Made by a program: the position numbers and the translations under genes
The notes under the pieces: model-generated
Database searches by the model: none
What the model saw: only the letters and a program-made list of their open reading frames with translations
What the model was told of the DNA's origin: nothing
Part shown: in pieces, positions 61,101-64,000 of the stretch
Layout: every line of letters begins with the position of its first letter
Position numbering within the stretch: the stretch's first letter is position 1
NCBI RefSeq assembly: GCF_002078875.1
Contig: NC_034414.1
Span: 30,848,590 to 30,912,589 of the forward strand
Reading direction: 5' to 3'
From: Numida meleagris
Taxonomy: Eukaryota > Chordata > Aves > Galliformes > Numididae
Length of the DNA stretch: 64,000 bases

Positions 61101-63808
61101 GTCAACAAAGCATCCAATTTCTAAATCAACATTACTGCGACCTGATCTCTGAGAATTAGCAGTTACATCTCCTCCCCAAACCATATAGCAATTACTGCGC
61201 TTCACACTGCAGGAACAAGAAAAAAAAATACAATAAACCACAGTTCACTCTGAACTTGACAATATTCATGAAGGTGTACTTTTCAATGAAGTAACAGTTA
61301 GAGATACTTAAAGGGGCTTGTGCTACTGTTAGCTTTGTTTTCTAATTACTATTATCAATCTTCTTATTGTAAGCATCTTGGGAAAGATATCATATCAGAA
61401 TGAGAAAGTTTTTCTTCCCTTTTCTAAAATTATGCAAATTATCATGCTTCTCTTTTCTTAGGTAAAATACAGTAGAAGTAAGAGTTTCATCCACAGCAAT
61501 CAAATGTGGATGTTAGAAGAAAGAAACAACCTAAAACATTTTTTCAAACAGAATTTCAAAGGTAAAAACACTCACTTTAAGAACTCTAAGTAAAACACGT
61601 TCATCTGTAAATGAACATAGAACAGTTCTACTCTGTAACTGATATTGTTATTAGTTTAAATTAATGCTCAGAACATCACCAAGCTTGTGAATATTTCACT
61701 TTGACCAACGATATTAAAATGCAATTATTAAGTAGTAAATAAATCAATACCTTTCATGAACCCTGCCTCTCTCATCTCCTAAAGTAACCGTCACTGTACA
61801 GTTTTTATTTATGTCAAAATTCTCACTGTAAAAATGATAGTCTGGTGTTACCCAACCAACCCAGACAGAGGATGGGTCTTGGCCAGCAAATATCCGCAAG
61901 GAATAAAAATACTGAAAAGGTGAAAAGAACACATTAGTAATTGAAACTAAGTTATTTTCTGACAGAGTAGTCAAGTAAGGATGAAAAATCTCAATGTACA
62001 AGTTTAACATAAATATTTCAAAGTAAATAATTTTTAACAGTGGATTGAGACAGTGAAGTTTATACCTCAAGTCACAGAATTCTAGATGTTACTTATACAG
62101 AGTGCTATATGGTAACAGATGATTAAAAAGGTTTCTTTCAACAGATACATTTCTAATTAACATAATACCACAACTAAATCTACTTCAGAAAGCAAGAAGA
62201 AACTAAGCACCTCAGTGTGATTACTTACTGTGGTAGAAGAAGCAGGAAATTCTTGGCTGTGTTTTCTAAACATAGAGGAAAATCAGTAAATTAGTTAAAT
62301 TAATAAAACAGACATAAAATAAAAATAAATGCAAGCTCTCATTATTAAACTAAGTGTATTTACAAGCTAACTCATGCTTGCTAGGCATTGAGTACTCCTG
62401 ATATAAGTAAATTAAACATGCAAAGACTTTACAGGCTACATACATAGACCCAAAATAGTTTGTTGCAGTTAAGGTGGAGAGTTAAGTTTCAAAGGTCCTG
62501 AACTTGGCAGTACCTGGTACGCTTAGAAATCTCTCTCACAATCTTTTTTTCTTTGCATGGGAAGAAAGTTTCACTTTTCCAATAACAATGAGCATTGAAC
62601 TATCAGGTAAGTGAACAAGAATCCAATGGGAATGGGATTACAGTTGGTTTTCCAGACTGCATAAAGAGTTTTGTAAATCCCACTGATTTCAAAAGGATGG
62701 CAAATGCTCAGCAATGAATGCCTGTAAACTTTTTGATGCGTTTTTTCAGAAAAGATTCCCTGATATTATCTGTAGATACTGTTCTACATTGAATTTGTTA
62801 TAAATTTATTAAAACTACCCAAGAACAAAAAACCACAGTAATATACATCCTATATGTGTGCTGAGTGCAAAAACTAATATGAAATCTTGAATGTACAATA
62901 ACAAAGAACAAAGTAGACCATTAAATTTGCACTAAAAACAGGAAATAGGATAACTAATTAAACATAAGTCTAACCGTTTTTGAAGAGCATCCGATGAGGC
63001 ATTTTCCACACCCACACCAAAGCTGAATGATGAACGGAACTCAATGGGCATGCTCAAACGGCAATATATCATGTCAGAATTGCTGTTTTGTGTACCAAAT
63101 GTTTTGTGAGTAACTTTTAACCGAGGTGGACTCTCAATGGTTCCATCAATTCTCCATATCTAAAATAAATAATCCATTTTAACCAAACAGTGCTCCAAGA
63201 AACTAATAGTATGCAACTAGTGGATGAGATAACTGAAAGAGCTAAGTTAAATTTTAAATGACTTCAGAATTTTTTTCTTAGACCATAAAATTATTAGCTT
63301 GGAGAGAAGAATATGTTCCACCTAAATTGACTACTAATTATTCTCAAATTGTTTCATACATTTTCAAAAAGGAAAACATACATTTTATTATATTAATTCA
63401 CATACTTATATCTGTATGAATAGCAATACTACCATAAATGAATTTTTTATACAAGATCATCCGGAATTATCTAATGTGACTCAGTAGATTTACATGTCAA
63501 ACTATCTGACGATGACAGTAAGCATTAGTAAGGGTTTAATGTCTCAGCTTGCTAAACAAGCAGTTGATAAACAGCTGTTTCTCTAACATGTAATGTTACC
63601 TCTATGTGAGGATGATTCTTCGGCACATTAACAAATGTTGGTAAGCGTTTACTAAACCACATAGCGACATCTCGGTTCATGTTCACTGCAAAAGGCTCAA
63701 AACCTTCTTGAAGGCCACACATGGTATAATACTTGAATGTACTGGCATCCATTCCAAGGTTCATTCGTCCAATCTGAGATAGACCCAGTGAGCAAACTGG
63801 AACAAAAC
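4087..63808 (-). CDS. RYR3: RYR3 ryanodine receptor 3, internal part of gene (42 exons)
   Basis: Ryanodine receptors are homotetrameric calcium-release channels of the endoplasmic/sarcoplasmic reticulum, opened by calcium. In bird skeletal muscle RYR3 (beta form) works beside RYR1 (alpha form). The 42 exons join into one open frame of 2,154 codons, all with AG acceptors and GT donors except one GC donor. RYR3 is chosen over RYR1 and RYR2 because many segments match mammalian RYR3 nearly residue for residue as I recall it (for example [19 protein letters not shown] in e36, [20 protein letters not shown] in e14), and because divergent region D2 is missing, a known RYR3 trait. The start codon, the first exons, the calmodulin-binding region and the channel pore lie outside the window. 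All of the part seen is cytosolic shell: end of SPRY2, SPRY3, junctional solenoid, bridging solenoid and P2 domain. No frameshift or stop was seen. Most introns are 0.3-5.4 kb. Confidence 0.96.
4183..4216. repeat. (CAAA)6(TAAA)2 microsatellite in splice acceptor of e42
   Basis: Six CAAA units then two TAAA units on the + strand. In the sense direction this is the pyrimidine-rich (TTTG)n tract that ends three bases before the AG acceptor of e42. Confidence 0.95.
4298..4385 (-). CDS. RYR3: RYR3 exon e41
   Basis: Completes Arg, then [20 protein letters not shown] and VFILWCKSH. The [15 protein letters not shown] motif is conserved in RyRs. Acceptor TTAATCAG, donor GTAAGA, phase 0 out. The intron to e42 is only 118 bp. 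Confidence 0.95.
5732..5972 (-). CDS. RYR3: RYR3 exon e40
   Basis: Completes Val, then [60 protein letters not shown] and [19 protein letters not shown], plus AG. Matches mammalian RYR3 closely, with changes limited to the charged linker. Acceptor ATGTATAG, donor GTAAAC. Confidence 0.95.
6207..6448 (-). mobile_element. CR1 LINE 3' fragment
   Basis: Begins CAGAATCATAGAAT then a diverged TTGGAAGGGA, and goes on with CTTGAACTCCATCAGG, CCCTGGGAAGCCTGTTCCAG and GACCATTCTCTGGTG. This is the reverse complement of the 3' part of avian CR1. It lies in the intron between e39 and e40, in the same direction as RYR3. Confidence 0.88.
6781..7101 (-). CDS. RYR3: RYR3 exon e39 (with tandem acceptor)
   Basis: Completes Ile, then [60 protein letters not shown] and on to [13 protein letters not shown], plus one base. 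The acceptor at CTGCAG gives RERAILGMPE, matching other RyRs. A second AG six bases on would replace Ile-Leu-Gly by a single Ser. Donor GTACCG. Phase 1 on both sides. Confidence 0.95.
8018..8148 (-). CDS. RYR3: RYR3 exon e38
   Basis: Completes Arg, then [40 protein letters not shown] and ERA, plus one base. Also without a long reading frame; found by homology. Acceptor TATACAG, donor GTATGT. A C/T-run rich stretch on the + strand (C10 at 7914-7923, C7 near 7992) lies just downstream in the intron. Confidence 0.93.
8149..10318 (-). other. RYR3: RYR3 intron e37-e38
   Basis: 2.2 kb, with the A23 run and nothing else recognised. An exon-like GT-AG lookalike at 9290-9330 contains stops in the frame needed and has no RyR similarity. 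Confidence 0.6.
8436..8458. repeat. A23 homopolymer
   Basis: A run of 23 A within the e37-e38 intron; no retroposon body is recognisable beside it. Confidence 0.95.
10319..10400 (-). CDS. RYR3: RYR3 exon e37
   Basis: Completes Leu, then [20 protein letters not shown] and KNIYVE, plus AG. It lacks a clear reading-frame signal and was found by looking for the segment missing between e36 and e38. Acceptor TTCTCTAG, donor GTATGG, phase 2 out. Confidence 0.93.
10639..10877 (-). CDS. RYR3: RYR3 exon e36
   Basis: Completes Arg, then [60 protein letters not shown] and [19 protein letters not shown], plus one base. This exon is the clearest isoform marker: [19 protein letters not shown] is RYR3-type. 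Acceptor CTTTTCAG, donor GTAAGT. Confidence 0.97.
11892..11952 (-). CDS. RYR3: RYR3 exon e35 (61 nt)
   Basis: Completes Gly, then [19 protein letters not shown], plus CG. Acceptor TAAACAG, donor GTAAGT. It matches mammalian RYR3 with one change seen (Ser for Thr before LDT). Confidence 0.93.
12494..12543 (-). CDS. RYR3: RYR3 microexon e34 (50 nt)
   Basis: Completes Ser, then [16 protein letters not shown], plus one base. Only 50 nt, between introns of 5.4 and 0.5 kb. Motif [13 protein letters not shown] is near-invariant in RyRs. Acceptor TACTTCAG, donor GTAAGT. Confidence 0.93.
15489..16007. repeat. 5-bp target site duplication flanking LTR
   Basis: ATCCT stands at 15489-15493 and again at 16003-16007, exactly at the TG...CA ends of the LTR. 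Five-base duplications fit ERVL-like and some other retroviral integrases. Confidence 0.85.
15494..16002 (-). mobile_element. Solo LTR of an endogenous retrovirus (509 bp)
   Basis: The element begins TGTCA and ends TGACA, so both strands read TG...CA, and has matching 5-bp duplications outside. It is much richer in GC and CpG than the intron around it (for instance at 15519-15580). The minus orientation is an inference: there a TATA-like GATAAAAGC (about 15854-15862) sits mid-element. No retroviral gene remains; the state is that of a solo LTR left by recombination. It is likely an avian ERV family, class not determined. Intact ends and duplications suggest a fairly recent insertion. Confidence 0.85.
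16908..16934. repeat. (CTATGACAG)3 tandem repeat
   Basis: Three perfect 9-bp units in the e33-e34 intron. Confidence 0.95.
17934..18055 (-). CDS. RYR3: RYR3 exon e33
   Basis: Encodes [40 protein letters not shown], plus AG. Acceptor TTTCTTAG, donor GTAAGT, phase 2 out. The [17 protein letters not shown] stretch is common to all RyRs. It lies 5' of the longest intron in the window. Confidence 0.95.
18641..18720. repeat. 10-bp period GAAATAT array
   Basis: GAAATAT recurs at 18644, 18654 and 18664 with a 10-bp period, then again at 18691 and 18713 in decayed spacing. Located in the e32-e33 area, just upstream (+ side) of e32. Confidence 0.85.
18868..18935 (-). CDS. RYR3: RYR3 exon e32
   Basis: Completes Glu, then [20 protein letters not shown] and AK. 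A short exon recognised from the [18 protein letters not shown] motif. Acceptor TTCTTGCAG, donor GTAAGT, phase 0 out. Confidence 0.93.
19223..19338 (-). CDS. RYR3: RYR3 exon e31 (bridging solenoid)
   Basis: Completes Arg, then [38 protein letters not shown], plus one base. Strongly conserved with mammalian RYR3. Acceptor AATACAG, donor GTAAGT, phase 1 out. Confidence 0.95.
20833..20956 (-). CDS. RYR3: RYR3 exon e30 (P2 domain, RyR repeat 4)
   Basis: Completes Gly, then [40 protein letters not shown], plus CG. This is the core and end of RyR repeat 4. Acceptor CACCACAG, donor GTAAGA, phase 2 out. Confidence 0.95.
21120..21195 (-). CDS. RYR3: RYR3 exon e29 (P2 domain, RyR repeat 4)
   Basis: Encodes [20 protein letters not shown] then ELESK, plus one base of Gly. 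The [13 protein letters not shown] motif opens RyR repeat 4. Acceptor GGCAATGTAG, donor GTAAGC. Found by homology. Confidence 0.94.
21196..24466 (-). other. RYR3: RYR3 intron e28-e29, purine-rich
   Basis: 3.3 kb. From about 22.1 to 24.1 kb the + strand is strongly enriched in A and G. A CR1 3' end lies at 23415-23498. I could not tie the remainder to any repeat family. Confidence 0.6.
23415..23498 (+). mobile_element. CR1 LINE 3' terminus
   Basis: GATGTCCCTGTTCATTGCAG, AGTTGGACTAGATGACCTTT, then GGGTCCCTTCCAACTCAAAC and ATGATTCTATGA. This is the last ~85 bp of avian CR1 with its characteristic short 3' repeat. Strongly 5' truncated, opposite in direction to RYR3. Confidence 0.92.
24467..24529 (-). 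CDS. RYR3: RYR3 exon e28 (P2 domain linker)
   Basis: A 63-nt exon, phase 0 both sides: [20 protein letters not shown] plus Q. It joins the phosphorylation loop to the second P2 repeat ([16 protein letters not shown] is conserved in RyRs). Acceptor TTCCTCAG, donor GTTTGT. Skipping would keep frame. Confidence 0.92.
25745..25894 (-). CDS. RYR3: RYR3 exon e27 (P2 domain and phosphorylation loop)
   Basis: 50 codons: [40 protein letters not shown] and [10 protein letters not shown]. The end lies in the loop that carries the PKA/CaMKII-type serines of RyR1 (Ser2843) and RyR2 (Ser2808/2814). Here RSIS keeps Arg three residues before Ser, a usable kinase motif by sequence only. Phase 0 both sides. 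Acceptor CTTCAAAG, donor GTATGG. Confidence 0.94.
27268..27357 (-). CDS. RYR3: RYR3 exon e26 (P2 domain, RyR repeat 3)
   Basis: 30 codons, phase 0 both sides: [20 protein letters not shown] then [15 protein letters not shown]...[11 protein letters not shown] is the conserved core of the RyR repeat. Acceptor TTTTTTCAG, donor GTAATA. Confidence 0.94.
27884..29004 (+). mobile_element. Mariner-like DNA transposon, copy 1 (Galluhop-like)
   Basis: Terminal inverted repeats: GGCTGCTCTCAAAGTATTGC on the left, and the right end AATAGGAGGCACTACTTTCT read on the other strand gives the same pattern. The transposase is in plus direction and broken. The 5' and 3' non-coding parts and the 3' end of the transposase match the chicken Galluhop/Mariner1 type as I recall it. 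About 1.1 kb; the middle of the transposase is missing. It lies in the e25-e26 intron, antisense to RYR3. Confidence 0.85.
28068..28912 (+). pseudogene. Mariner-like transposase remnant
   Basis: Two parts can be read. The first (28068-28184) is the N-terminal helix-turn-helix region, with [13 protein letters not shown]. The second (about 28310-28912) is the catalytic C-terminal half, with fragments such as [13 protein letters not shown] (the PPYSPDLAPSD motif of mariners, altered) and [12 protein letters not shown]. Several stops and frame changes separate them, and the segment between is deleted. It cannot make a working enzyme. Confidence 0.78.
29547..29625 (-). CDS. RYR3: RYR3 exon e25 (P2 domain, RyR repeat 3)
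   Basis: Completes Asn, then [20 protein letters not shown] and KWAFDK. The LPEKLE...YAEHSHDKW pattern is the first helix pair of a RyR repeat (RyR family, Pfam-type repeat). Acceptor TGTTTACAG, donor GTAAGA, phase 0 out. Confidence 0.94.
30007..30170 (-). CDS. RYR3: RYR3 exon e24 (entry to P2 domain)
   Basis: Encodes [40 protein letters not shown] and [14 protein letters not shown], plus AA. The NFDPKPVNT motif starts the P2 (RyR repeat 3/4) domain. Acceptor TCTCCTGCAG, donor GTGAGT. Mammalian sequence has VDADGNFDP here; this copy has VDPEGNFDP. Confidence 0.95.
30171..32146 (-). other. RYR3: RYR3 intron e23-e24
   Basis: 2 kb. Apart from mariner copy 2 it holds AT-rich sequence only. Confidence 0.6.
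30491..31027 (+). mobile_element. Mariner-like DNA transposon, copy 2 (deleted form)
   Basis: Left end GGCTGCTCCAAAAGTAAGGC and right end GGAGGTGTTACTTTTGGAAC form inverted repeats. The first ~310 bp align with 27884-28200 of copy 1. It then jumps to the sequence matching 28807 onward of copy 1, so about 600 bp present in copy 1 are missing. TA dinucleotides lie close to both ends. Non-autonomous, same direction as copy 1, in the e23-e24 intron. Confidence 0.85.
32147..32287 (-). CDS. RYR3: RYR3 exon e23
   Basis: 47 codons: [20 protein letters not shown] then [20 protein letters not shown] and FDSLSHK. Both borders are phase 0. Mammalian RYR3 and RYR1 carry Trp or Gly-Trp-like residues where this reads Gly-Met-Gly, a small lineage difference. 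Acceptor ATTCTAG, donor GTAATG. Confidence 0.95.
32591..32681 (-). CDS. RYR3: RYR3 exon e22
   Basis: Completes His, then [20 protein letters not shown] and [10 protein letters not shown]. The short exon has no long reading frame of its own and was found from homology and splice sites. Its acceptor follows a run of 14 T and then TTATTATAG in the sense direction. Donor GTAAAA, phase 0 out. Confidence 0.94.
33170..33390 (-). CDS. RYR3: RYR3 exon e21 (bridging solenoid)
   Basis: Encodes [60 protein letters not shown] and [13 protein letters not shown], plus CA. Very close to mammalian RYR3. Acceptor CATACAG, donor GTATGT. A 54-base pure purine tract lies about 220 bp upstream of its acceptor on the + strand. 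Confidence 0.96.
33610..33663. repeat. 54-base uninterrupted polypurine tract
   Basis: Only A and G from 33610 to 33663 on the + strand, flanked by further purine-rich sequence to about 33715. It lies in the e20-e21 intron, so the RYR3 transcript carries a long polypyrimidine run here. Confidence 0.95.
34131..34300 (-). CDS. RYR3: RYR3 exon e20 (bridging solenoid)
   Basis: Completes Asp, then [40 protein letters not shown] and [16 protein letters not shown]. The [19 protein letters not shown] motif is highly conserved and falls in the disease hot-spot of RYR1/RYR2. Acceptor TTGTGTAG, donor GTAAGT, phase 0 out. Confidence 0.96.
34301..36941 (-). other. RYR3: RYR3 intron e19-e20
   Basis: 2.6 kb, of which about 840 bp is an old CR1-type element (35770-36610). 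The rest is AT-rich and unassigned. Confidence 0.6.
35770..36610 (+). mobile_element. Ancient CR1/L3-type LINE, 3' part
   Basis: The order of motifs follows old amniote CR1 elements: CATCAGTGACCTGGAGAAGA, then GAAAGAGATCCTGAAGTCAT and CTCTGAAACTATCAACTCA, CAAGCCAGCAAGGTGCTAGG, a GGGTAACAAAAATGG segment, AAGACTGAGAAGGGACATAA, and near the end CTGGAACTTGTTGCCATAGG followed by GAATTCAAGAAATT. Many substitutions show great age. A 128-codon open frame inside (35927-36313) is a by-product, not a gene. Confidence 0.72.
36942..37062 (-). CDS. RYR3: RYR3 exon e19 (DP4 / FKBP12-binding segment)
   Basis: Encodes [20 protein letters not shown] then [20 protein letters not shown], plus one base. In RyR1 the same stretch is the DP4 segment of the domain-zipping switch, and its Val-Pro pair is reported as part of the FKBP12 site; Val-Pro is kept here (RSLVPTED). 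Acceptor TCTAACAG, donor GTAATT. Confidence 0.96.
37803..37908 (-). CDS. RYR3: RYR3 exon e18 (acidic run and conserved helix)
   Basis: Starts by completing Gly, then one Asp and seven Glu, six of the Glu encoded by GAG in a row. It continues [20 protein letters not shown] then RCAPEMH. The helix is near-identical in all RyRs, while the acidic run differs in length among them. Acceptor CCTTTTAG, donor GTAAGT, phase 0 out. Confidence 0.95.
38380..38560 (-). CDS. RYR3: RYR3 exon e17 (RIH domain)
   Basis: Completes Ser and encodes [40 protein letters not shown] and [19 protein letters not shown], plus GG. The [13 protein letters not shown] loop is a RyR signature. Mammalian RYR3 as I recall it has a few extra residues (VSTG) right after KRE which are not seen here. 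Acceptor GTGTTCAG, donor GTAAAT. Confidence 0.95.
39323..39458 (-). CDS. RYR3: RYR3 exon e16 (RIH domain)
   Basis: Encodes [20 protein letters not shown] then [20 protein letters not shown] and AVFVN, plus one base of Ser. GYPDIGWNP and GERYL are shared by all RyRs. Acceptor TATTGTAG after the GC-donor intron, donor GTAAGT. Confidence 0.95.
40300..40410 (+). mobile_element. Old CR1 reverse-transcriptase scrap
   Basis: GGTGTATCCCAGGATCAAAA, TTAACATCTTTATTAATGAT and GAGTGCACCCTTGTCAAACT, GCAGGTAATACAAATTGGGA follow the GVPQ...INDL...[14 protein letters not shown] region of CR1 with frame shifts. In the e15-e16 intron. Confidence 0.6.
41059..41162 (-). CDS. RYR3: RYR3 exon e15 (RIH domain; non-canonical GC donor)
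   Basis: Encodes [20 protein letters not shown], then [15 protein letters not shown] (phase 0 end). The next residues must be [11 protein letters not shown] from e16, so the exon has to end at GATAAA, followed by GCAAGT. This is a GC-AG intron; the GT six bases further on would shift the frame. The acceptor, ending TTCTGCAG, is ordinary. Confidence 0.93.
42147..42276 (-). CDS. RYR3: RYR3 exon e14 (RIH domain)
   Basis: Encodes [20 protein letters not shown] and [20 protein letters not shown] then VGL, plus one base of the next codon. The [16 protein letters not shown] motif belongs to the RYR/ITPR homology (RIH) domain at the start of the bridging solenoid. Acceptor CTTCAGCAG, donor GTAAGT. 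Confidence 0.96.
42538..42574. repeat. (CT)n followed by A20
   Basis: Eight-plus CT/TC units (42538-42554) run straight into 20 A (42555-42574). Confidence 0.95.
44246..45020 (+). mobile_element. CR1 LINE, reverse-transcriptase fragment
   Basis: A relatively well kept piece of CR1 ORF2: [20 protein letters not shown], then [12 protein letters not shown] (44508-44543), the YVDD active site (44724-44735) and FADDTK (44769-44786). Both ends are missing, with no CR1 3' terminus. GC content is well above the intron around it. Antisense to RYR3. Confidence 0.93.
44256..45020 (+). pseudogene. CR1 ORF2 reverse transcriptase, broken
   Basis: The frame opens with [20 protein letters not shown] and meets a TGA stop at 44460-44462, just before a second block, [21 protein letters not shown] frameshift near 44660 follows VNGVKPT, after which the YVDD and FADDTK blocks lie in another frame. 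Catalytic motifs are visible but the protein cannot be made whole. Confidence 0.9.
46290..46404 (-). CDS. RYR3: RYR3 exon e13
   Basis: Completes Gly and encodes [20 protein letters not shown] then [18 protein letters not shown] (38 codons). The [14 protein letters not shown] motif is near-invariant in RyRs and has a counterpart in IP3 receptors. Acceptor CCCACTTTAG, donor GTAATT. Phase 0 out. Confidence 0.96.
46405..48254 (-). other. RYR3: RYR3 intron e12-e13
   Basis: 1.85 kb of AT-rich sequence with A and T runs; nothing recognised. Confidence 0.6.
48255..48528 (-). CDS. RYR3: RYR3 exon e12 (junctional solenoid end)
   Basis: Completes Thr, then [60 protein letters not shown] and [20 protein letters not shown] to INGL. 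The [15 protein letters not shown] helix pair is conserved across RyRs. It enters the central disease hot-spot region known from RYR1/RYR2. Acceptor TTTTAG, donor GTATGG, phase 2 out. Confidence 0.96.
48529..52673 (-). other. RYR3: RYR3 intron e11-e12
   Basis: 4.1 kb. It holds a T28 run (52352-52379); no repeat family or exon was recognised. Open frames in this stretch have no similarity I know. Confidence 0.6.
52352..52379. repeat. T28 homopolymer
   Basis: Twenty-eight T in a row, the longest homopolymer in the window. Confidence 0.95.
52674..52811 (-). CDS. RYR3: RYR3 exon e11 (acidic loop)
   Basis: Begins G-IPLE, continues with an unbroken run of acidic residues (eight Glu, one Asp), then [20 protein letters not shown] and [13 protein letters not shown]. 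The matching mammalian segment has the same acidic run and the [10 protein letters not shown] motif. Phase 1 on both sides (138 nt), so the exon could be skipped in frame. Acceptor CTGCTAAG, donor GTAAGT. Confidence 0.92.
52812..56456 (-). other. RYR3: RYR3 intron e10-e11
   Basis: 3.6 kb. A purine-rich + strand stretch covers about 53.6-54.1 kb, and a possible old CR1 scrap lies at 55.1-55.4 kb. Nothing else was recognised. Confidence 0.6.
55100..55360 (+). mobile_element. Possible very old CR1/L3 scrap
   Basis: GGAATGTCAAGAGCAAATCA followed by CATTAAACTAACTTAATTTCC resembles the 'GFVKSKSCQTNLISF' coding region of old CR1 elements, and a later ATGGTTGGTGGAGATTTCA may be the following block. 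The match is short and decayed. Confidence 0.38.
56457..56559 (-). CDS. RYR3: RYR3 exon e10 (junctional solenoid)
   Basis: Encodes [20 protein letters not shown] and [14 protein letters not shown], plus one base of Gly. Acceptor CCCTTAAAG, donor GTGAGT. A 99-codon open frame on the other strand over this exon is a shadow. Confidence 0.94.
57104..57304 (-). CDS. RYR3: RYR3 exon e9 (junctional solenoid)
   Basis: 67 codons: [40 protein letters not shown], then [20 protein letters not shown] and RSPPQEQ. Phase 0 on both sides. Acceptor CTACTCTAG, donor GTAATA. The RSPPQEQ end is conserved in all three RyR isoforms. Confidence 0.95.
57752..58553 (-). CDS. RYR3: RYR3 exon e8 (802-nt exon, junctional solenoid and D3 loop)
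   Basis: The largest exon here, 267 complete codons. It begins [20 protein letters not shown] and runs through [22 protein letters not shown], the strongly conserved [20 protein letters not shown] and [20 protein letters not shown]. An acidic, Glu/Lys-rich loop follows ([20 protein letters not shown]), the place of divergent region D3 of RyR1, where RyR1 has a far longer Glu run. It ends [14 protein letters not shown]. This forms helical repeats of the junctional solenoid. Donor GTGACC. One large exon at this place is also found in mammalian RYR genes as far as I recall. Confidence 0.96.
59475..59701 (-). CDS. RYR3: RYR3 exon e7 (SPRY3 to junctional solenoid)
   Basis: Encodes [20 protein letters not shown], then [20 protein letters not shown] and [20 protein letters not shown] up to LHIPEEN, plus AG of Arg. 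Almost unchanged from mammalian RYR3. Acceptor TTTCAG, donor GTACAT. Phase 2 out. Confidence 0.94.
60070..60156 (-). CDS. RYR3: RYR3 exon e6 (SPRY3, last strand)
   Basis: Exactly 29 codons: [20 protein letters not shown] then IQFELGKLK, closing SPRY3. Acceptor CTAG, donor GTATTA. Both borders are phase 0, so skipping would keep frame but remove the end of the SPRY3 fold. No long reading frame marks this exon; it was found from splice sites and homology. Confidence 0.93.
61041..61206 (-). CDS. RYR3: RYR3 exon e5 (SPRY3, middle)
   Basis: Completes Ser and encodes [40 protein letters not shown] and [15 protein letters not shown] (55 codons). The [18 protein letters not shown] stretch is the typical SPRY strand pair. 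Acceptor CCTGCAG, donor GTATTA. Phase 0 out. Confidence 0.94.
61751..61911 (-). CDS. RYR3: RYR3 exon e4 (SPRY3, first part)
   Basis: Encodes [20 protein letters not shown] through [20 protein letters not shown] and VHE, plus two bases of Ser. This is the first half of SPRY3, a beta-sandwich that in RyR1 helps contact the DHPR/junctional side. The [11 protein letters not shown] motif is the SPRY3 hallmark. Phase 0 in, phase 2 out. Confidence 0.94.
62229..62265 (-). CDS. RYR3: RYR3 microexon e3 (37 nt, D2 position)
   Basis: A 37-nt exon giving the last base of Arg plus [12 protein letters not shown]. Acceptor ATGTTTAG, donor GTAAGT. It matches the place of the KQMQEILSHTTT segment of mammalian RYR3, with only the ends similar. 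It is needed to restore frame: e2 leaves two bases and e4 starts in phase 0. The poor conservation fits the D2 position, the most variable part of RyR linkers. Confidence 0.85.
62975..63159 (-). CDS. RYR3: RYR3 exon e2 (SPRY2-SPRY3 linker)
   Basis: Encodes [20 protein letters not shown], then [20 protein letters not shown], both well conserved, then a tail of about 20 residues ending ASSDALQKR that differs from mammalian RYR3. RyR1 and RyR2 carry the much longer divergent region D2 after this point; its absence here supports RYR3. Ends in phase 2 (CG of an Arg codon), donor GTTAGA, a weaker donor than most others in the gene. Confidence 0.92.
63600..63808 (-). CDS. RYR3: RYR3 exon e1 (end of SPRY2 region)
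   Basis: The exon completes a Gly codon from an upstream exon (phase 1 entry), then encodes 69 residues from [20 protein letters not shown] to [11 protein letters not shown]. The conserved [10 protein letters not shown] core is present. Acceptor ...TTCCTTAG, donor GTAACA. In RyR structures this follows the SPRY2 fold in the peripheral clamp region. It ends in phase 0. Confidence 0.93.
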
Positions 63809-64000
63809 CTAAGGAAATGACACAACAACAAAAATAAAAACACACAGCAAGTTACATGGAGAACATATTATTTTGAATGTATCTAATGTGAACTGAACTT
63901 CAGCTCCTACAAGAAATACACACAAAATGATGACAGTAGCAAGGATTTAAAGCTACCTTAAGTATTAATGACTGAATTCAAAATAATTCAGCAGAACCCT

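Noticed and set aside
1..64000. CRISPR array, operon, prokaryotic mobile system or other new system
   Set aside because: The window is vertebrate intron-exon sequence of one known gene; no spaced repeats or gene clusters of that kind are present.

Overview
This window is an internal piece of one large vertebrate gene, the ryanodine receptor RYR3, read on the minus strand. It is almost certainly from a bird. The grounds are several CR1 retrotransposon fragments, two mariner-like elements resembling the chicken Galluhop/Mariner1 family, a solo retroviral LTR, and an RYR3 sequence very close to mammalian RYR3 in unusually compact introns. A galliform such as chicken is likely but not proven by sequence reading alone.

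I placed 42 consecutive coding exons, e1 (63600-63808) to e42 (4087-4179), numbered 5'->3' along the gene. Joined, they give 6,464 nt. After two bases that finish a codon begun upstream they make 2,154 codons with no stop and with every phase matching, so the gene is intact here. By my memory of RyR1 numbering this is roughly residues 1230-3480 of a protein near 5,000 residues. The pore, the calmodulin-binding segment and the N-terminal domains lie outside the window. Exon order by region: 63.8-61.7 kb, end of SPRY2 and the linker that replaces divergent region D2; 61.9-60.1 kb, SPRY3; 59.7-46 kb, junctional solenoid with two acidic loops; 42.3-34 kb, the RIH-type start of the bridging solenoid with the FKBP12-binding Val-Pro; 30.2-20.8 kb, the P2 repeat domain with its phosphorylation loop; 20-4 kb, the rest of the bridging solenoid.

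The introns (about 90% of the window) are AT-rich and hold fossils of mobile DNA: a solo LTR with 5-bp target duplications (15494-16002), two mariner-like copies in the same orientation (27884-29004 and 30491-31027), a fairly young CR1 reverse-transcriptase fragment (44246-45020), CR1 ends at 6.2 and 23.4 kb, and much older CR1 remains at 35.8-36.6, 40.3 and possibly 55.1 kb. Introns with no comment of their own, including those from 56.5 to 63.6 kb and from 4.4 to 8 kb, show only AT-rich sequence and short homopolymer runs.

I found no second gene, RNA gene, promoter or unknown system. The most unusual observations concern splicing: a GC-AG intron, a tandem acceptor 6 nt apart, a splice acceptor built from a tetranucleotide microsatellite, and a 37-nt microexon.
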